Assembly (NCBI GenBank): GCA_017307505.1
Contig: JAFKEE010000023.1
Location: forward strand, 1 to 64,000
DNA from: Acidobacteriota bacterium
GTDB lineage: Bacteria > Acidobacteriota > Terriglobia > Bryobacterales > Bryobacteraceae
Length of the DNA stretch: 64,000 nt
Direction: 5' to 3'
The position numbers and the translations under genes are program-made. Positions within the stretch are counted from its first letter, which is position 1. Each line of letters begins with the position of its first letter. The notes beneath the pieces are model-generated. The model was given only the letters and a program-made list of their open reading frames with translations. It was not told where the DNA came from and made no database searches. Shown here one piece after another: positions 41,566 to 49,990 of the stretch.

Positions 41566-41850
41566 CTAACTCAGCGTGGTCGCGCGGCCGCCCTCATGGG
41601 TTGAATACAGCAGGATGTACCCGAGAGGCGTGCCGCCTGGCGTTTTGATCTTGATAATGCCAGACCGACCGGACGGGTTGTTGGCGGAGCCGCAGGCGAG
41701 GATGAGCTCGCCGTTGGCGGTTAGTTCGAGGAGCGTGCTGTCGGCGAGGCTTGAGGCGGGGCCTTGGATATTGGGGGGTGAAGTGGCGTTGTCCGAGGCG
41801 GCGATCAATGTGGAGGCCGTAAGCGAGGTGTCAGACAACGCCTGCCGGCA
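41566..41850 (-). pseudogene. C-terminal fragment of an unrecognised secreted protein
   Basis: The last 90 or so codons before the TAG at 41566 read like a real protein end (STLIAASDNATSPPNIQGPA, STLLELTANGELILACGS, GTPLGYILLYSTHEGG). Upstream of about 41850 the frame loses this character and lies antisense to a phosphorylase remnant. It is therefore a 5'-truncated fragment joined to foreign sequence. The family is not recognised. Confidence 0.5.
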
Positions 41851-42126
41851 CGCGCCATGGCCTTGAGAATCTCGAAGCCAAACTGGTGCGTACCTTTGTC
41901 GAACTGGGCTTCCGACGAGTGGTCGATACCGTTGGTGACATAGAGGCGACCACGCTGCAGCGGACTCCGCGCGCGGCGCTAAAGGCGAACAATGACGCTG
42001 CCTGCATCTCCACCGCAAGGATGCCATCTCTCGCGTACCGGGCCAATTGCACGGCGGTCTCCCGGTACGGCGCATCCGTCGTCCAGACTGGACCGGTAAC
42101 AACCGGCAACCCGTCCAGCGGAAAGT
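41850..42126 (-). pseudogene. Nucleoside phosphorylase remnant with frameshift
   Basis: One frame gives LPVVTGPVWTTDAPYRETAVQLARYARDGILAVEMQAASLFAFSAARG, a typical stretch of uridine/purine nucleoside phosphorylases. After RCSVVAS the reading continues in another frame as VTNGIDHSSEAQFDKGTHQF and GFEILKAMARA, so one base has been lost at about 41940. The N-terminal two thirds are missing: the remnant ends abruptly at about 42126, where the oxidoreductase sequence begins on the other strand. Confidence 0.75.
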
Positions 42127-43102
42127 GAGGACCAGCGCCGCGGAAATCGCGTACGATCACCTGATCGTGGCGCTGGGCGCCGATCTGGCGCCCGAGGCCA
42201 TCCCGGGATTGACCGATGCGTCGCAGACGTTCTTCACCTTCGAGGGCGCCACACGACTACGAGACACGCTCAAGGGTTTTTCGGGCGGACGGATTGCCGT
42301 CGTGGTGTCAGCCATGCCGTACAAGTGCCCTGGTGCGCCTCACGAGGGGGCCATGCTGATCGCCGATTGTTTCCGCCGGCGGGGCTTGTCTTCAGAACTA
42401 AAGATCGACTTGTATACACCGGAGTCGCAGCCGATGCCGGTGGCTTGCCCGCAGCTTGGCGAAGCCGTTCGAGGAATGCTCCACGCAAAGGGGATCGACT
42501 TCCACTCGCTGCATGAGCTCACCTCCGTAGACCCGAGCGCCCGGGAAATGAGCTTCGACAACGGCGTGCGCGTTGGATACGACTTGCAGGTCGCGGTGCC
42601 TCCGCACCGCGCGCCCAGAGCCGTCGTGGAGGCTGGCCTCACCAACCAGGCTGGATGGGTTCCAGTCAATCCGCAGACATTGCGGACGAGTCAGGACGGC
42701 GTCTATGCAATCGGCGACGTGACAGCGATTCCGATTCCGGGGCGATGGAAGCCGGATGTGCCGCTGATGCTACCCAAGGCCGGCGTGTTCGCTCACGCGC
42801 AGGCCGAAGTGGTCGCGCAACGGATCGTCGCCGAGGTAACCGGGCGTTCGTGCGAAGCGGCGTTTTGCGGAGACGGCTACTGCATGCTGGAGGCCGGCGA
42901 GGATCTGGCCGGGTTTGCGTTTGGCAACTTCTTCGCAGAACCAGCGCCAAACGTGCAACTGAGACAGATCGGGAAGGCCTGGCACTTGGGCAAGGTGCTT
43001 TTCGAAAAATGGTGGCTGGCGCCGGTCGGGTTGCGGCGGTCGGCGATTGGCTGGGCCATGAAAGCAGGCGGAAGACACTTCGGCAGCCCGCTCAACCTGT
43101 AG
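42125..43102 (+). pseudogene. Sulfide:quinone/flavocytochrome c-type oxidoreductase lacking its N-terminus
   Basis: From AAEIAYDHLIVALGADLAPEAIPGL on, this is a clear FAD-dependent pyridine nucleotide-disulfide-type protein. Features are the YKCPGAPHEG Cys motif of the SQR/FccB group, VYAIGDVTAIPIPG (second FAD motif) and a C-terminal CGDGYCMLEAG. The first 90-100 residues with the GxGxxG FAD site are absent, because the sequence before 42125 belongs to the phosphorylase remnant. Translation could begin at the GTG at 42125 and give 325 residues, but FAD binding would be lost. It is followed by DsrE genes, which fits former sulfur oxidation or persulfide handling. Confidence 0.75.
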
Positions 43103-43132
43103 CTTGCGATTGAAAGGACTATTCAGGAAGCC

Positions 43133-43453
43133 ATGAAACTCGGACTGATCATTACTCAAACCGAACCGGAGATGGTGTACAACGCGATGCGGCTCGCGCT
43201 CTACAGTCTGAAGCAGGGCGACCAGGTCCGGATCTTCCTTTCAGGCAAAGGTGTCGAAATTGACTCCATCGAAGACCCAACCTTCGACGTGAAGGAAGAG
43301 GCACAGAAAGTGCTGGATGCCGGAGGCGAGTTCCTCGCATGCGGGACGTGCCTGAAACTTCGCAACTCCGGAGGATCGGAGATCTGCCCGCTGTCAACAT
43401 TGAAGGATCATTACGAAGTCGTGCGCGACTCAGACAAACTGGTGACCGTCTGA
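43133..43453 (+). CDS. DsrE-family sulfur-carrier-like protein
   Basis: This is a 106-residue DsrE/DsrF-like protein: MKLGLIITQTEPEMVYNAMRLALYSLKQGDQVRIFLSGKGVEID, then the Cys motif LACGTCLKLRNSGGSEICP. The Cys of ACGTC is a likely persulfide carrier. It lies 30 bp behind the truncated SQR-like gene and before a second, frameshifted copy, suggesting an old sulfur-handling operon. Confidence 0.85.
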   Translation: MKLGLIITQTEPEMVYNAMRLALYSLKQGDQVRIFLSGKGVEIDSIEDPTFDVKEEAQKVLDAGGEFLACGTCLKLRNSGGSEICPLSTLKDHYEVVRDSDKLVTV

Positions 43454-43510
43454 TCCGGCCAGTGACGGCCGCAGAGGATCACCGCGCCGGCGATAGACGA
43501 AGGAGACCTG

Positions 43511-43940
43511 ATGATGCGAAACCCACGTGCCTACTTGGTTCTGGCGGCGCTGCTGATAGCCGTTCCGTTCCAGGCATGCAGGACGGCTTCCACCCAAGTT
43601 TCGGGTGGCAAGGCCTCGATGAAGCTCGGGATCGTGATGACGACCACCGATCCGGAAACTGTTTTCAATGCCTTCCGGCTGGCCAACTACTCCGTTGAGA
43701 ACGGAGATAAGGTTTCAGTCTTTCTCCTCGGGGAGAGGCGTAGAACTCGACCAGATCCACGATCAGAAGTTCGACGTGCAGGGAATCGCCAAGACCTTCC
43801 TCGGAAAGGGTGGCAAGGTCATGGCCTGTGGAACTTGTCTCAAGCTGCGCAATTCGGGAGGTTCGGAACTGTGCCCACGTTCGACCCTGAAGGACCTTCA
43901 TGAGCTGGTTCGGGATTCCGATCGAGTTGTCACGTTCTAA
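43511..43940 (+). pseudogene. Second DsrE-family gene, lipoprotein type, with a frameshift
   Basis: The N-terminus is a lipoprotein signal (YLVLAALLIAVPFQAC), followed by MKLGIVMTTTDPETVFNAFRLANYSVENGDKVSVFLLG. At about 43730, in a run of four Gs, the frame must shift by one base to continue as GRGVELDQIHDQKFDVQG, ACGTCLKLRNSGGSELCP and LHELVRDSDRVVTF. Together the two frames match the upstream paralogue along its length. It is either a one-base insertion mutant, a sequencing error or a slippage switch. Confidence 0.8.
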
Positions 43941-44186
43941 ACTGCCGGACGTGGTAATTCATGTCCGCTGGCGCAGTTCACGACTTGGCTCGTTGACCGG
44001 CAGTTCGGTGCGCATTCATCGTCGCGAACGGAACCAAGCTTTGATTGGGTCGCAACGTGAGTGCCCTCCCGCCGATTGCTCTCTGAAGTAGTCCCGGAGG
44101 CAGCGAAGCAGAAGCGGAGCCTCTCACACCCAATATGCCGCGATCTCGCTTGGTCTGTCTGGAAGTTCCCGGTAACCTGACGCCAA

Positions 44187-45650
44187 GTGCCCTCCATCGA
44201 TCCGTCCCGTGTGCCAACGACAGAAGGTCTGCGCGAAGTGAGGACTGGCGAGCTTCCTCCTTTTGTGCGGAGGTTTGTGCGGAGCGGTGATCGATGCTTC
44301 AAGCTTGGCGAGAGTCACGATGCACCACTTCTCGTCCGCTCGGACGAGCGCCGGAGAGGCGACCTTCTTCACGCGCGGTTGCTCCTGGTCAATCGTCCAA
44401 AGCGAGGTGCCGGGAGTGCTCCGTGGTTCGTCCGGGCACACCTGAATGATGGCTCGGCTCTGCGAAGCATCGTTATCGAGGGAGAAGCGGTAGCCCGCTA
44501 CTTCTACAGGTCCCAGGCAGGGCGGAGCGAAACGCTGTACTCAACCCTCGGAGTCAACTCCGACTGCTCCCCTTCCAGCCTTCGGTTTGCCTGGCGAATG
44601 CGCGCTGCCGAAACAACGGTTGCTGAGGATGAGGCCCTCAGGCGAGGCTGCGAGAGAGCGTTCAACATTCTTGCGCATCACGATCTGCGTGCTTGCTACG
44701 ACTCCTTCCTCGCCGACGACATGGCCATGCTGCCGTTTCCCTATGGCGGCGAGGGGGACATCCTGGTAGCCGGTGATCTGTCGAAAGACGGATCTACGTT
44801 CTTTGCGAAAGCGATCCTCTCCTACAAGCCCACCACCAGTCGCAAAAGGCTGAAGATCCGGCTCCGCTCGTTCGAATTCTTGCCGGACCGGCTAGGGTTC
44901 CTCGATCCCCGTCGAAAGCTGGAGGTTTGGCTCGATTCGGGTTTGCTGAACGGCTTCCGGTGGGACACTTCGTGGAACAACTGGAAGCACTGGTTGCGTT
45001 CCGTCGTTGAGGTGGATGCGACGCTCGTCAGCTCGGCCCAATACCGGTTCGTCAAAGGGGAATGGATGGTTCGTTCCTGGCGGACGGCGTTACCGTCTCG
45101 ACTATCGCTGAGCCTACCAGACAACCTGGAAGCCGACGTTGAGCGCGCTCGCTGTATCCACGGGTTGTTGGGCCGGTACTCGGACTTGGCCAACCGAGTC
45201 CGGGAGCAGGCGCCGCGGCAACCGCTTGACGCGTCTGATGTCCAGTCATGGCTGGACCGGCTAGGTGCGCCTTCGGAGTTGCGGCCAGAGTACCTCTGCT
45301 GGAAGTCGGACTTCGAAGAATATTACTTCGCTCAACTCCGAAAGCGGGCTGTGGCGTGGTTCCTCTTTCGCGAGGAGTTCTTGTTCGTGCTGCCGGGCGC
45401 CATCATCTCCGAGATTCCTATGCCCGGCCATGCGACCTACGTGTTCGCCTTACCCAGTGACCGGGAGACCTTCCTCCGCCTCTACGAGCGAACTTCCCGC
45501 AATGAGATCCGGCAGAACGCCGGCAATGTGGCTTCCGAACTCGGTTTCGTGGGTCGAGTGGTCCGTGGCAGAAAGAGGAAGAGATGGCTCGCCGAGGTAC
45601 TCAAACTGGCTGGCGAGCAGGTGAACTATCTCGACGCTGTCGAGGACTGA
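44187..45650 (+). CDS. J-domain-like protein of unknown function
   Basis: This is a 487-residue soluble protein starting at GTG 44187. Residues 117-180 resemble a J-domain: ETLYSTLGVNSDCSPSSLRFAWRMRAAE, then CERAFNILAHHDLRACYDSFLADD. The HPD motif of active J-domains is absent between the helices, so binding to DnaK is doubtful. The remainder (KTTSRKRLKIRLRSFEFLPDRLGFLDPRRK, WRTALPSRLSLSLPDNLEADVERA and FALPSDRETFLRLYERTSRNEIR) is unfamiliar. It precedes a small plus-strand gene, and the PRTRC cassette converges on both. Confidence 0.6.
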   Translation: MPSIDPSRVPTTEGLREVRTGELPPFVRRFVRSGDRCFKLGESHDAPLLVRSDERRRGDLLHARLLLVNRPKRGAGSAPWFVRAHLNDGSALRSIVIEGEAVARYFYRSQAGRSETLYSTLGVNSDCSPSSLRFAWRMRAAETTVAEDEALRRGCERAFNILAHHDLRACYDSFLADDMAMLPFPYGGEGDILVAGDLSKDGSTFFAKAILSYKPTTSRKRLKIRLRSFEFLPDRLGFLDPRRKLEVWLDSGLLNGFRWDTSWNNWKHWLRSVVEVDATLVSSAQYRFVKGEWMVRSWRTALPSRLSLSLPDNLEADVERARCIHGLLGRYSDLANRVREQAPRQPLDASDVQSWLDRLGAPSELRPEYLCWKSDFEEYYFAQLRKRAVAWFLFREEFLFVLPGAIISEIPMPGHATYVFALPSDRETFLRLYERTSRNEIRQNAGNVASELGFVGRVVRGRKRKRWLAEVLKLAGEQVNYLDAVED

Positions 45651-45666
45651 AAGGAGAGGCAACCCG

Positions 45667-45855
45667 ATGCCCGTAATGCTGATCCCGCTCTCGGAAGAAA
45701 TGAAGGAGACGATCCTGGACGAACATCCGCAAGGCCTTTGGGTCGTGTTGGAAGAGGAATCTCGACAGGGCCACGTTCACGACGACGTGCCACTGGTGGG
45801 ACATCCCACGACCGTTGAGCTTCAAGCCCCGATTCGCCGCTTTGCGCCCCGATGA
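45667..45855 (+). CDS. Small hypothetical protein
   Basis: A 62-codon frame begins with ATG 45667 after AAGGAGAGG. The sequence (MLIPLSEEMKETILDEHPQG, LWVVLEEESRQGHVHDD) looks like a soluble small protein. It follows the J-domain-like gene by 16 bp and overlaps the end of the ThiF gene by 34 bp on the other strand. The function is unknown. Confidence 0.45.
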   Translation: MPVMLIPLSEEMKETILDEHPQGLWVVLEEESRQGHVHDDVPLVGHPTTVELQAPIRRFAPR

Positions 45856-46610
45856 CGCATTCTTCGCCACAGGGCTGGGCTCACGGGAACCGGAACGGCC
45901 CGCGGCGCCGCCACGCTCACAAATCCGCCGTGGTGCTCAATGCGCCCGTGTCGAAACAATCGGGTCAATAGAGCAAGAGCTTGTGTTGCCAGCACCTGAT
46001 TGACGAAGGGCTCCTGCCGTTCCAATGCCTCGACCGCACTACAGCTTGGCTCAGTTTCGTCCTCCAAGTCGGTATTCACGATCTCCGGGAATAATTCAGC
46101 GGCCGTTCGGAGGCGGTTCGCGGAACGGCGATTGCGGCCGTTCAGTGGCTGGCCAAGCACGAACTGACCACCGTCGGCTGTGTTACCAAGATCGAGCCAG
46201 TAACTGACCCGGCTCCGCAGCCCTTCCACTTTCTTGCTGATCAGCCGTCGCGCCGCGCGCGTATCGACACACCCGACGACGATGTCCACGTTGCCCAGGT
46301 CAGTGGTGTTCGCGAGATGCTCAGGGACGGCAGTCCAATGCACACCCCAGAACAGGTTCAGGCGACTCACCGTCACGACGGCTTTGTTGATGCCGATCTC
46401 CGATGCGCAAAACGGCTGGCGGACGGTGTTCGTTGGCGAGATAGCGTCCCCGTCCATGATGGATACGGCCAGTCCGCCGGGATGACCGGAGACGATCATC
46501 GATTGGTGCAGATAGGGCAACCCCGCCGCGATCGCGCTTCCGGAACCGCCGCAACCGACGACCAACACGCGGACGGGCCGGTGGAGGAGATCTTGGCTCA
46601 GTTCGTGCAT
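45822..46610 (-). CDS. PRTRC system ThiF-family (E1-like) protein
   Basis: This 262-residue protein has a ThiF/E1 adenylation fold: VRVLVVGCGGSGSAIAAGL (nucleotide loop), VSIMDGDAISPTNTVRQPF (the D..N..RQ active-site set), IGINKA and DIVVGCVDTRAARRLI. ATG 46610 has a GAGGGGG site; a GTG at 46625 overlaps the previous stop. PRTRC cassettes of plasmids and integrative elements contain ThiF with proteins A-F and a ParB relative. It is the last gene of the run B-ThiF here. Substrate and partner are not known. Confidence 0.85.
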   Translation of the reverse strand: MHELSQDLLHRPVRVLVVGCGGSGSAIAAGLPYLHQSMIVSGHPGGLAVSIMDGDAISPTNTVRQPFCASEIGINKAVVTVSRLNLFWGVHWTAVPEHLANTTDLGNVDIVVGCVDTRAARRLISKKVEGLRSRVSYWLDLGNTADGGQFVLGQPLNGRNRRSANRLRTAAELFPEIVNTDLEDETEPSCSAVEALERQEPFVNQVLATQALALLTRLFRHGRIEHHGGFVSVAAPRAVPVPVSPALWRRMRHRGAKRRIGA

Positions 46611-46621
46611 GACACCCCCTC

Positions 46622-47332
46622 TCACCGATTGCGCTGGATGAACTGCGCAAGCGTCTCGCCTGCTGGCTGGAGCGATTCTGTCGGGAAACGTTGGTGTCCC
46701 CCTTTAAGGGCTTCCAGTGTTTGGAAGTAGCCCCGCTTTGCGGCCAGGAGTTTCTTTACCCCTGTCTGGTGCGTGAACTCGCTCTGAAAGAACGCCTGTT
46801 CCCAAGCGCCGAGCGAAGCAACGCCGCCGGCTTCCGGCGCGCGCATGCTCCCCTGGCAGACGACGCCGGAGTCCCCGTCGGTGTTCCAGTACGGCGCGAT
46901 CATCAACGGTGTGTCCTCGCTCGGCCGCTGGTTCTCCCGCAGAGCGCGGACCGACAACTCGGCCCCCGCAACTTTCCAGACCAATGGGGGCTGGGAGAAC
47001 ATCTCCCCACTCAGGCCCGTCGGGGCCTCACTGTTGGGCCGAAAGTACATTCGCCTCACGGCGCGTGGAGTCCACCACACCGACAGGTCGCCAGTCCAGG
47101 CCAGCACACTCGCCGGAAGCACCTCGGCCGGAGCGTCCGTACAGAGGCCCTGAGCCAGCCTCCGGATGAACTCGGTTGTCAGATCACGCGCTTCGCCGAG
47201 AGCCACGCCGCCGTGGGGCGATGGTTTCGCTTCATGCCAGGTTACGAAGGCACGCCCGCGCCCTTCGTAGAAGAGCAGAGCACCCTTGAGAGTGAGCGGC
47301 TCGCTGCTACCGATCGCAACATAGGGTTTCAT
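46622..47332 (-). CDS. PRTRC system protein B
   Basis: This 236-residue protein matches PRTRC B in length, composition and context. Key segments are ALLFYEGRGRAFVTWHEA, LPASVLAWTGDLSVWWTPRAVRRMYF, LVWKVAGAELSVRAL and MIAPYWNTDGDSGVVCQGSMR. A function has not been shown; the family is typical of plasmid-like elements. The stop overlaps a possible GTG start of the ThiF gene. Confidence 0.8.
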   Translation of the reverse strand: MKPYVAIGSSEPLTLKGALLFYEGRGRAFVTWHEAKPSPHGGVALGEARDLTTEFIRRLAQGLCTDAPAEVLPASVLAWTGDLSVWWTPRAVRRMYFRPNSEAPTGLSGEMFSQPPLVWKVAGAELSVRALRENQRPSEDTPLMIAPYWNTDGDSGVVCQGSMRAPEAGGVASLGAWEQAFFQSEFTHQTGVKKLLAAKRGYFQTLEALKGGHQRFPTESLQPAGETLAQFIQRNR

Positions 47333-47342
47333 GGTGCCTCCG

Positions 47343-48452
47343 TCATTCGTTGCCGCCGCGCCGGTTCCCGGGCATCAGCGAAATCAACTCCGAGGCCAGC
47401 GTCAAGGTTCGACAGAGGGTCGCTAGACAATCAAACGCTGAGGCGACGCTGGCAACGCGTTTCCCCTCAAATGGAATGATGAGATTGGGTTCAGGCGTCA
47501 CCTCAAGCATTCTCTGCGCCTCCTCATCGAAGGCTCCCTCAATCGCGTCTCGCTCTTCGAAGACGGCCACCAACGCTGGCACGGGCTCCCCGCAGTCCAT
47601 GAGGCTCTCACGCTGCTCGTCTGAGACAAGCGGCCGCTCAGCGCTTCGAGATGCGCGCTCCAATTCTTGGGCTTTCCGCACCAGAGCTTGCACCTGCCGG
47701 CTACGGCAACCGTCGAGGACCGGCTCCAGCGCCCGAGATCCGAGCGGTCGCCGGCGGGCACTCTCCGGAACGTCTGCGTCCACGTTGGGAAGTTCCATCT
47801 GCTCCGCTTCTGGATCTCCTTCGTACCACTCGCGGATGCGGTCCAATCGATCGAGGGCATCCCGGTAGTCGTACACCCGAATCCAACGGTTCAACGCACC
47901 AAGAAACAGATGAAGGAACGTGGCGGACAAACGGGGGTGCACCTGGTCCAGTAAGCCGAGAGTTGCACCCAGAACGACATACCCGGCCGAGTCCGGCTCG
48001 ATTGTCAGGAACACTGTCGCGAGGTTCTCCTCGCAAGGCTCCGAACGATACGAGAAGCGATCCAGAGAGGTCGACAACACCACATCGGCGAAGAACTGCT
48101 GACGGATCTGCTCGCGGCCGTTCGAATCGAGCCAGCGCTCCAGACCTTGATGGAGGAATGTCAGGGGATCGCCCTGCGACGACCCCCAGTCCTCGCCAGA
48201 GAGAACGCCCGCCTCCATCAGATTCAGTGCCAACTGCGCCGCCGCCCGCTCTCCCTGGATGATTCGGTACTCTGCCGGAACAGGTTTTCGGTCGACGAAC
48301 TCTAGCTTTGGAATTGTGAAACCCGCCCCGGGCGGCATCAGAGCGGATGGAGCCAACCGGGCGGAGCGGCGAGGCGTGCTCGCCGCCGGTCGCTCAGTGA
48401 CGCGTGGAGTGCGGCGTGCAGCAGGGAGGATGCGATTTGCCAGTCGGGGCAT
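47343..48452 (-). CDS. PRTRC system protein F-like
   Basis: This 369-residue protein has a basic, Pro-rich N-terminus (residues 1-45) and a helical body with LFLGALNRWIRVYDYRDALDRLDRIREWYEG, followed by the acidic stretch DPEAEQMELPNVDADVPESA. Length and order (between C/E and B) fit PRTRC F. The start region overlaps another small frame at 48338-48586, so an internal start is possible. Confidence 0.7.
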   Translation of the reverse strand: MPRLANRILPAARRTPRVTERPAASTPRRSARLAPSALMPPGAGFTIPKLEFVDRKPVPAEYRIIQGERAAAQLALNLMEAGVLSGEDWGSSQGDPLTFLHQGLERWLDSNGREQIRQQFFADVVLSTSLDRFSYRSEPCEENLATVFLTIEPDSAGYVVLGATLGLLDQVHPRLSATFLHLFLGALNRWIRVYDYRDALDRLDRIREWYEGDPEAEQMELPNVDADVPESARRRPLGSRALEPVLDGCRSRQVQALVRKAQELERASRSAERPLVSDEQRESLMDCGEPVPALVAVFEERDAIEGAFDEEAQRMLEVTPEPNLIIPFEGKRVASVASAFDCLATLCRTLTLASELISLMPGNRRGGNE

Positions 48453-48586
48453 GCGACGAACCTCGCTAAGGCTGGATTCAGCGACGTCTGTTGACCTTCG
48501 GCGAGTTGCAGAAGATCTCGGCGCGCGTCTCGCGCCGCGAAGAACTGATGGAGCCTTTCAGGCGCAGCTCGCTTCGACCGGCGCAT
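48338..48586 (-). CDS. Possible small protein between PRTRC C and F
   Basis: An 82-codon frame begins 4 bp after the PRTRC C gene and overlaps the N-terminal codons of the F gene. The sequence is helical (RLHQFFAARDARRDLLQLAEGQ, WQIASSLLHAALHASLSDRRRARL). Position in a tight operon supports it. The 115-bp overlap with the F frame argues against it unless F starts internally. Confidence 0.4.
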   Translation of the reverse strand: MRRSKRAAPERLHQFFAARDARRDLLQLAEGQQTSLNPALARFVACPDWQIASSLLHAALHASLSDRRRARLAAPPGWLHPL

Positions 48587-48589
48587 GGG

Positions 48590-48799
48590 TTACCCCTTAC
48601 TACCTATTGCGCGCTCGAAGGTGTAGCGCATCTTGTCGCCGACGGCTTCCGGGCCGTTGACGACGGCGGTCGCCAACTCTGGATACTGTGCCGCGTACAG
48701 CGCTTTGACTTCATCAACCGGCATGTTTGGGTTGGGATCCGGGAGTCGAATCCCGTGGAACTGGAACAGCCGGGTCATCTTGGTGATCGTAAGGGGCAT
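48590..48799 (-). CDS. PRTRC system protein C
   Basis: A 69-residue protein with the recognisable PRTRC C pattern: MTRLFQFHGIRLPDPNPNMPVDEVKALYAAQYPELATAVVNGPE and YTFERAIGSKG at the end. It resembles small ubiquitin-like proteins in size and in its Lys-Gly end. This could matter next to a ThiF/E1 enzyme, but the ubiquitin-like role is an inference. Confidence 0.85.
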   Translation of the reverse strand: MPLTITKMTRLFQFHGIRLPDPNPNMPVDEVKALYAAQYPELATAVVNGPEAVGDKMRYTFERAIGSKG

Positions 48800-48805
48800 G
48801 TTTCG

Positions 48806-49276
48806 TTAGTCTCCTTCCTTGTTGGCGTCGGAGGCTGGAGCGTCGAAGAGGCTGAGCGTCTGTGCCGCAGGCGGTTCGGGCTTCACTTCCGCCTCTGCTG
48901 GCTTGGTGACCGGATCGGCCTTCTTGCCGCCGTTGCCGACCGTCTTCTGCTTCTTCTTGGCTTCTTCGCGGGCAACCCGCTCGGCCTCTGCAAGTTCCCT
49001 CTCGACGGCCGAGAGATTCGAATAAAGCCCGACCTGGGCGACCACAAATGAGGCTACCTGGGCAACGAGTTCGTTATCGAGTTCGGTGGCGGTACCGCAC
49101 GCCGATAACGGCGTAGTCAGCGCCTGGTTCTCGCCTTCCTTAACCTGGCGCGGGCAGATGTTGACCTGCAAACGGTCGCCTTCCTCGAGCTTCGAGATCG
49201 TGATGAGCACTGCCCGTTGAGCCAGCAAGGGCAGCAATTGCGTAAACAAACCGGGTGCTTGAGTTGTGTCAGTCAT
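48806..49276 (-). CDS. PRTRC system protein E
   Basis: This 156-residue protein begins FTQLLPLLAQRAVLITISKLEEGDRLQVNICPRQVKEGENQAL, the PRTRC E signature. A helical stretch follows (ERELAEAERVAREEAKKKQK) and a Lys/Pro-rich tail ending SLFDAPASDANKEGD. It ends 6 bp before the C gene on the same strand. Confidence 0.8.
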   Translation of the reverse strand: MTDTTQAPGLFTQLLPLLAQRAVLITISKLEEGDRLQVNICPRQVKEGENQALTTPLSACGTATELDNELVAQVASFVVAQVGLYSNLSAVERELAEAERVAREEAKKKQKTVGNGGKKADPVTKPAEAEVKPEPPAAQTLSLFDAPASDANKEGD

Positions 49277-49321
49277 GGATTCGCTCCTGGTGGGGGGCGA
49301 CAGAGCGCCCCCAACTTAAGG

Positions 49322-49735
49322 TCAGAACGGAACCTCATGCGAGTTGCTCTCGCTCGGGGAAGCGGGTTCTCCTGGCCGCGCTGGCGCCGCGGCATCCTCC
49401 CGGCGAGCTGCCCCTAGGAATGTGACTTTCTCGGCGACGACCTGCATCACCTGGTGCTTCGTTCCCTCGCGATCCTCGTACTCGCGAGTCTGGACATGGC
49501 CGACGACCGCCACCAACCGCCCCTTTTCGAGGAAGTTGGCGCAGTTTTCCGACAGGCCGTTGAACGCAACCACGGGAAACCACGTCACCCGCTCACGTTT
49601 CTCACCGTTGTTCTTCCACTGTTCGTTGACGGCGACCGAGAACCGGCAGTACGGCTGGTTGTTCTGGCCGTAGTTGAGTTCTGGGGCGGCGCCGACGTTG
49701 CCGACAATCGTGATCTGGTTGACTCCGCTCATCAT
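49322..49735 (-). CDS. ssb: Single-stranded DNA-binding protein
   Basis: This 137-residue SSB has one OB domain: NQITIVGNVGAAPELNYGQNNQPYCRFSVAVNEQW, ERVTWFPVVAFNGLSENCANFLEKGRLVAVVGHVQTREYEDREG. A short linker ends in HEVPF instead of the acidic DDDIPF tip used to recruit partners. SSB genes of this size are typical of plasmids and integrative elements. It has an AAGGAG site and lies between PRTRC E and the DUF3150-like gene. Confidence 0.92.
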   Translation of the reverse strand: MMSGVNQITIVGNVGAAPELNYGQNNQPYCRFSVAVNEQWKNNGEKRERVTWFPVVAFNGLSENCANFLEKGRLVAVVGHVQTREYEDREGTKHQVMQVVAEKVTFLGAARREDAAAPARPGEPASPSESNSHEVPF

Positions 49736-49804
49736 GTCATTGCTCCTTTGTTCAGAAATGGCCGGGAAGGCCCGGCCCTGTGGGTTGTTGGAAACGCCGG
49801 TGGG

Positions 49805-49990
49805 CTAGCAGCCGGCGCAGGAACGGTCGGAGTGCTCGCTGAGTTCAGCGATCGCGCTACGTGCCGCCGCGACGTGCGACAGCAGGCCCACGACGGCTAC
49901 CCTCTTTTCAGCCGACAGTGTTCGGGAAAGGACCTCTTCGAGCGTCCCCTCAAAGCCTTCCGCGAGTGCGACCACGAACCCGGCGCTCAT
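49805..49990 (-). CDS. Small hypothetical protein with C-terminal CxxC
   Basis: This 61-residue protein has its ATG overlapping the stop of the upstream gene (ATGA). The sequence (VVALAEGFEGTLEEVLSRTLSAEKRVAVVGLLSHVAAARSAIAELSE) is two helices and ends SCAGC. Not recognised. Confidence 0.55.
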   Translation of the reverse strand: MSAGFVVALAEGFEGTLEEVLSRTLSAEKRVAVVGLLSHVAAARSAIAELSEHSDRSCAGC

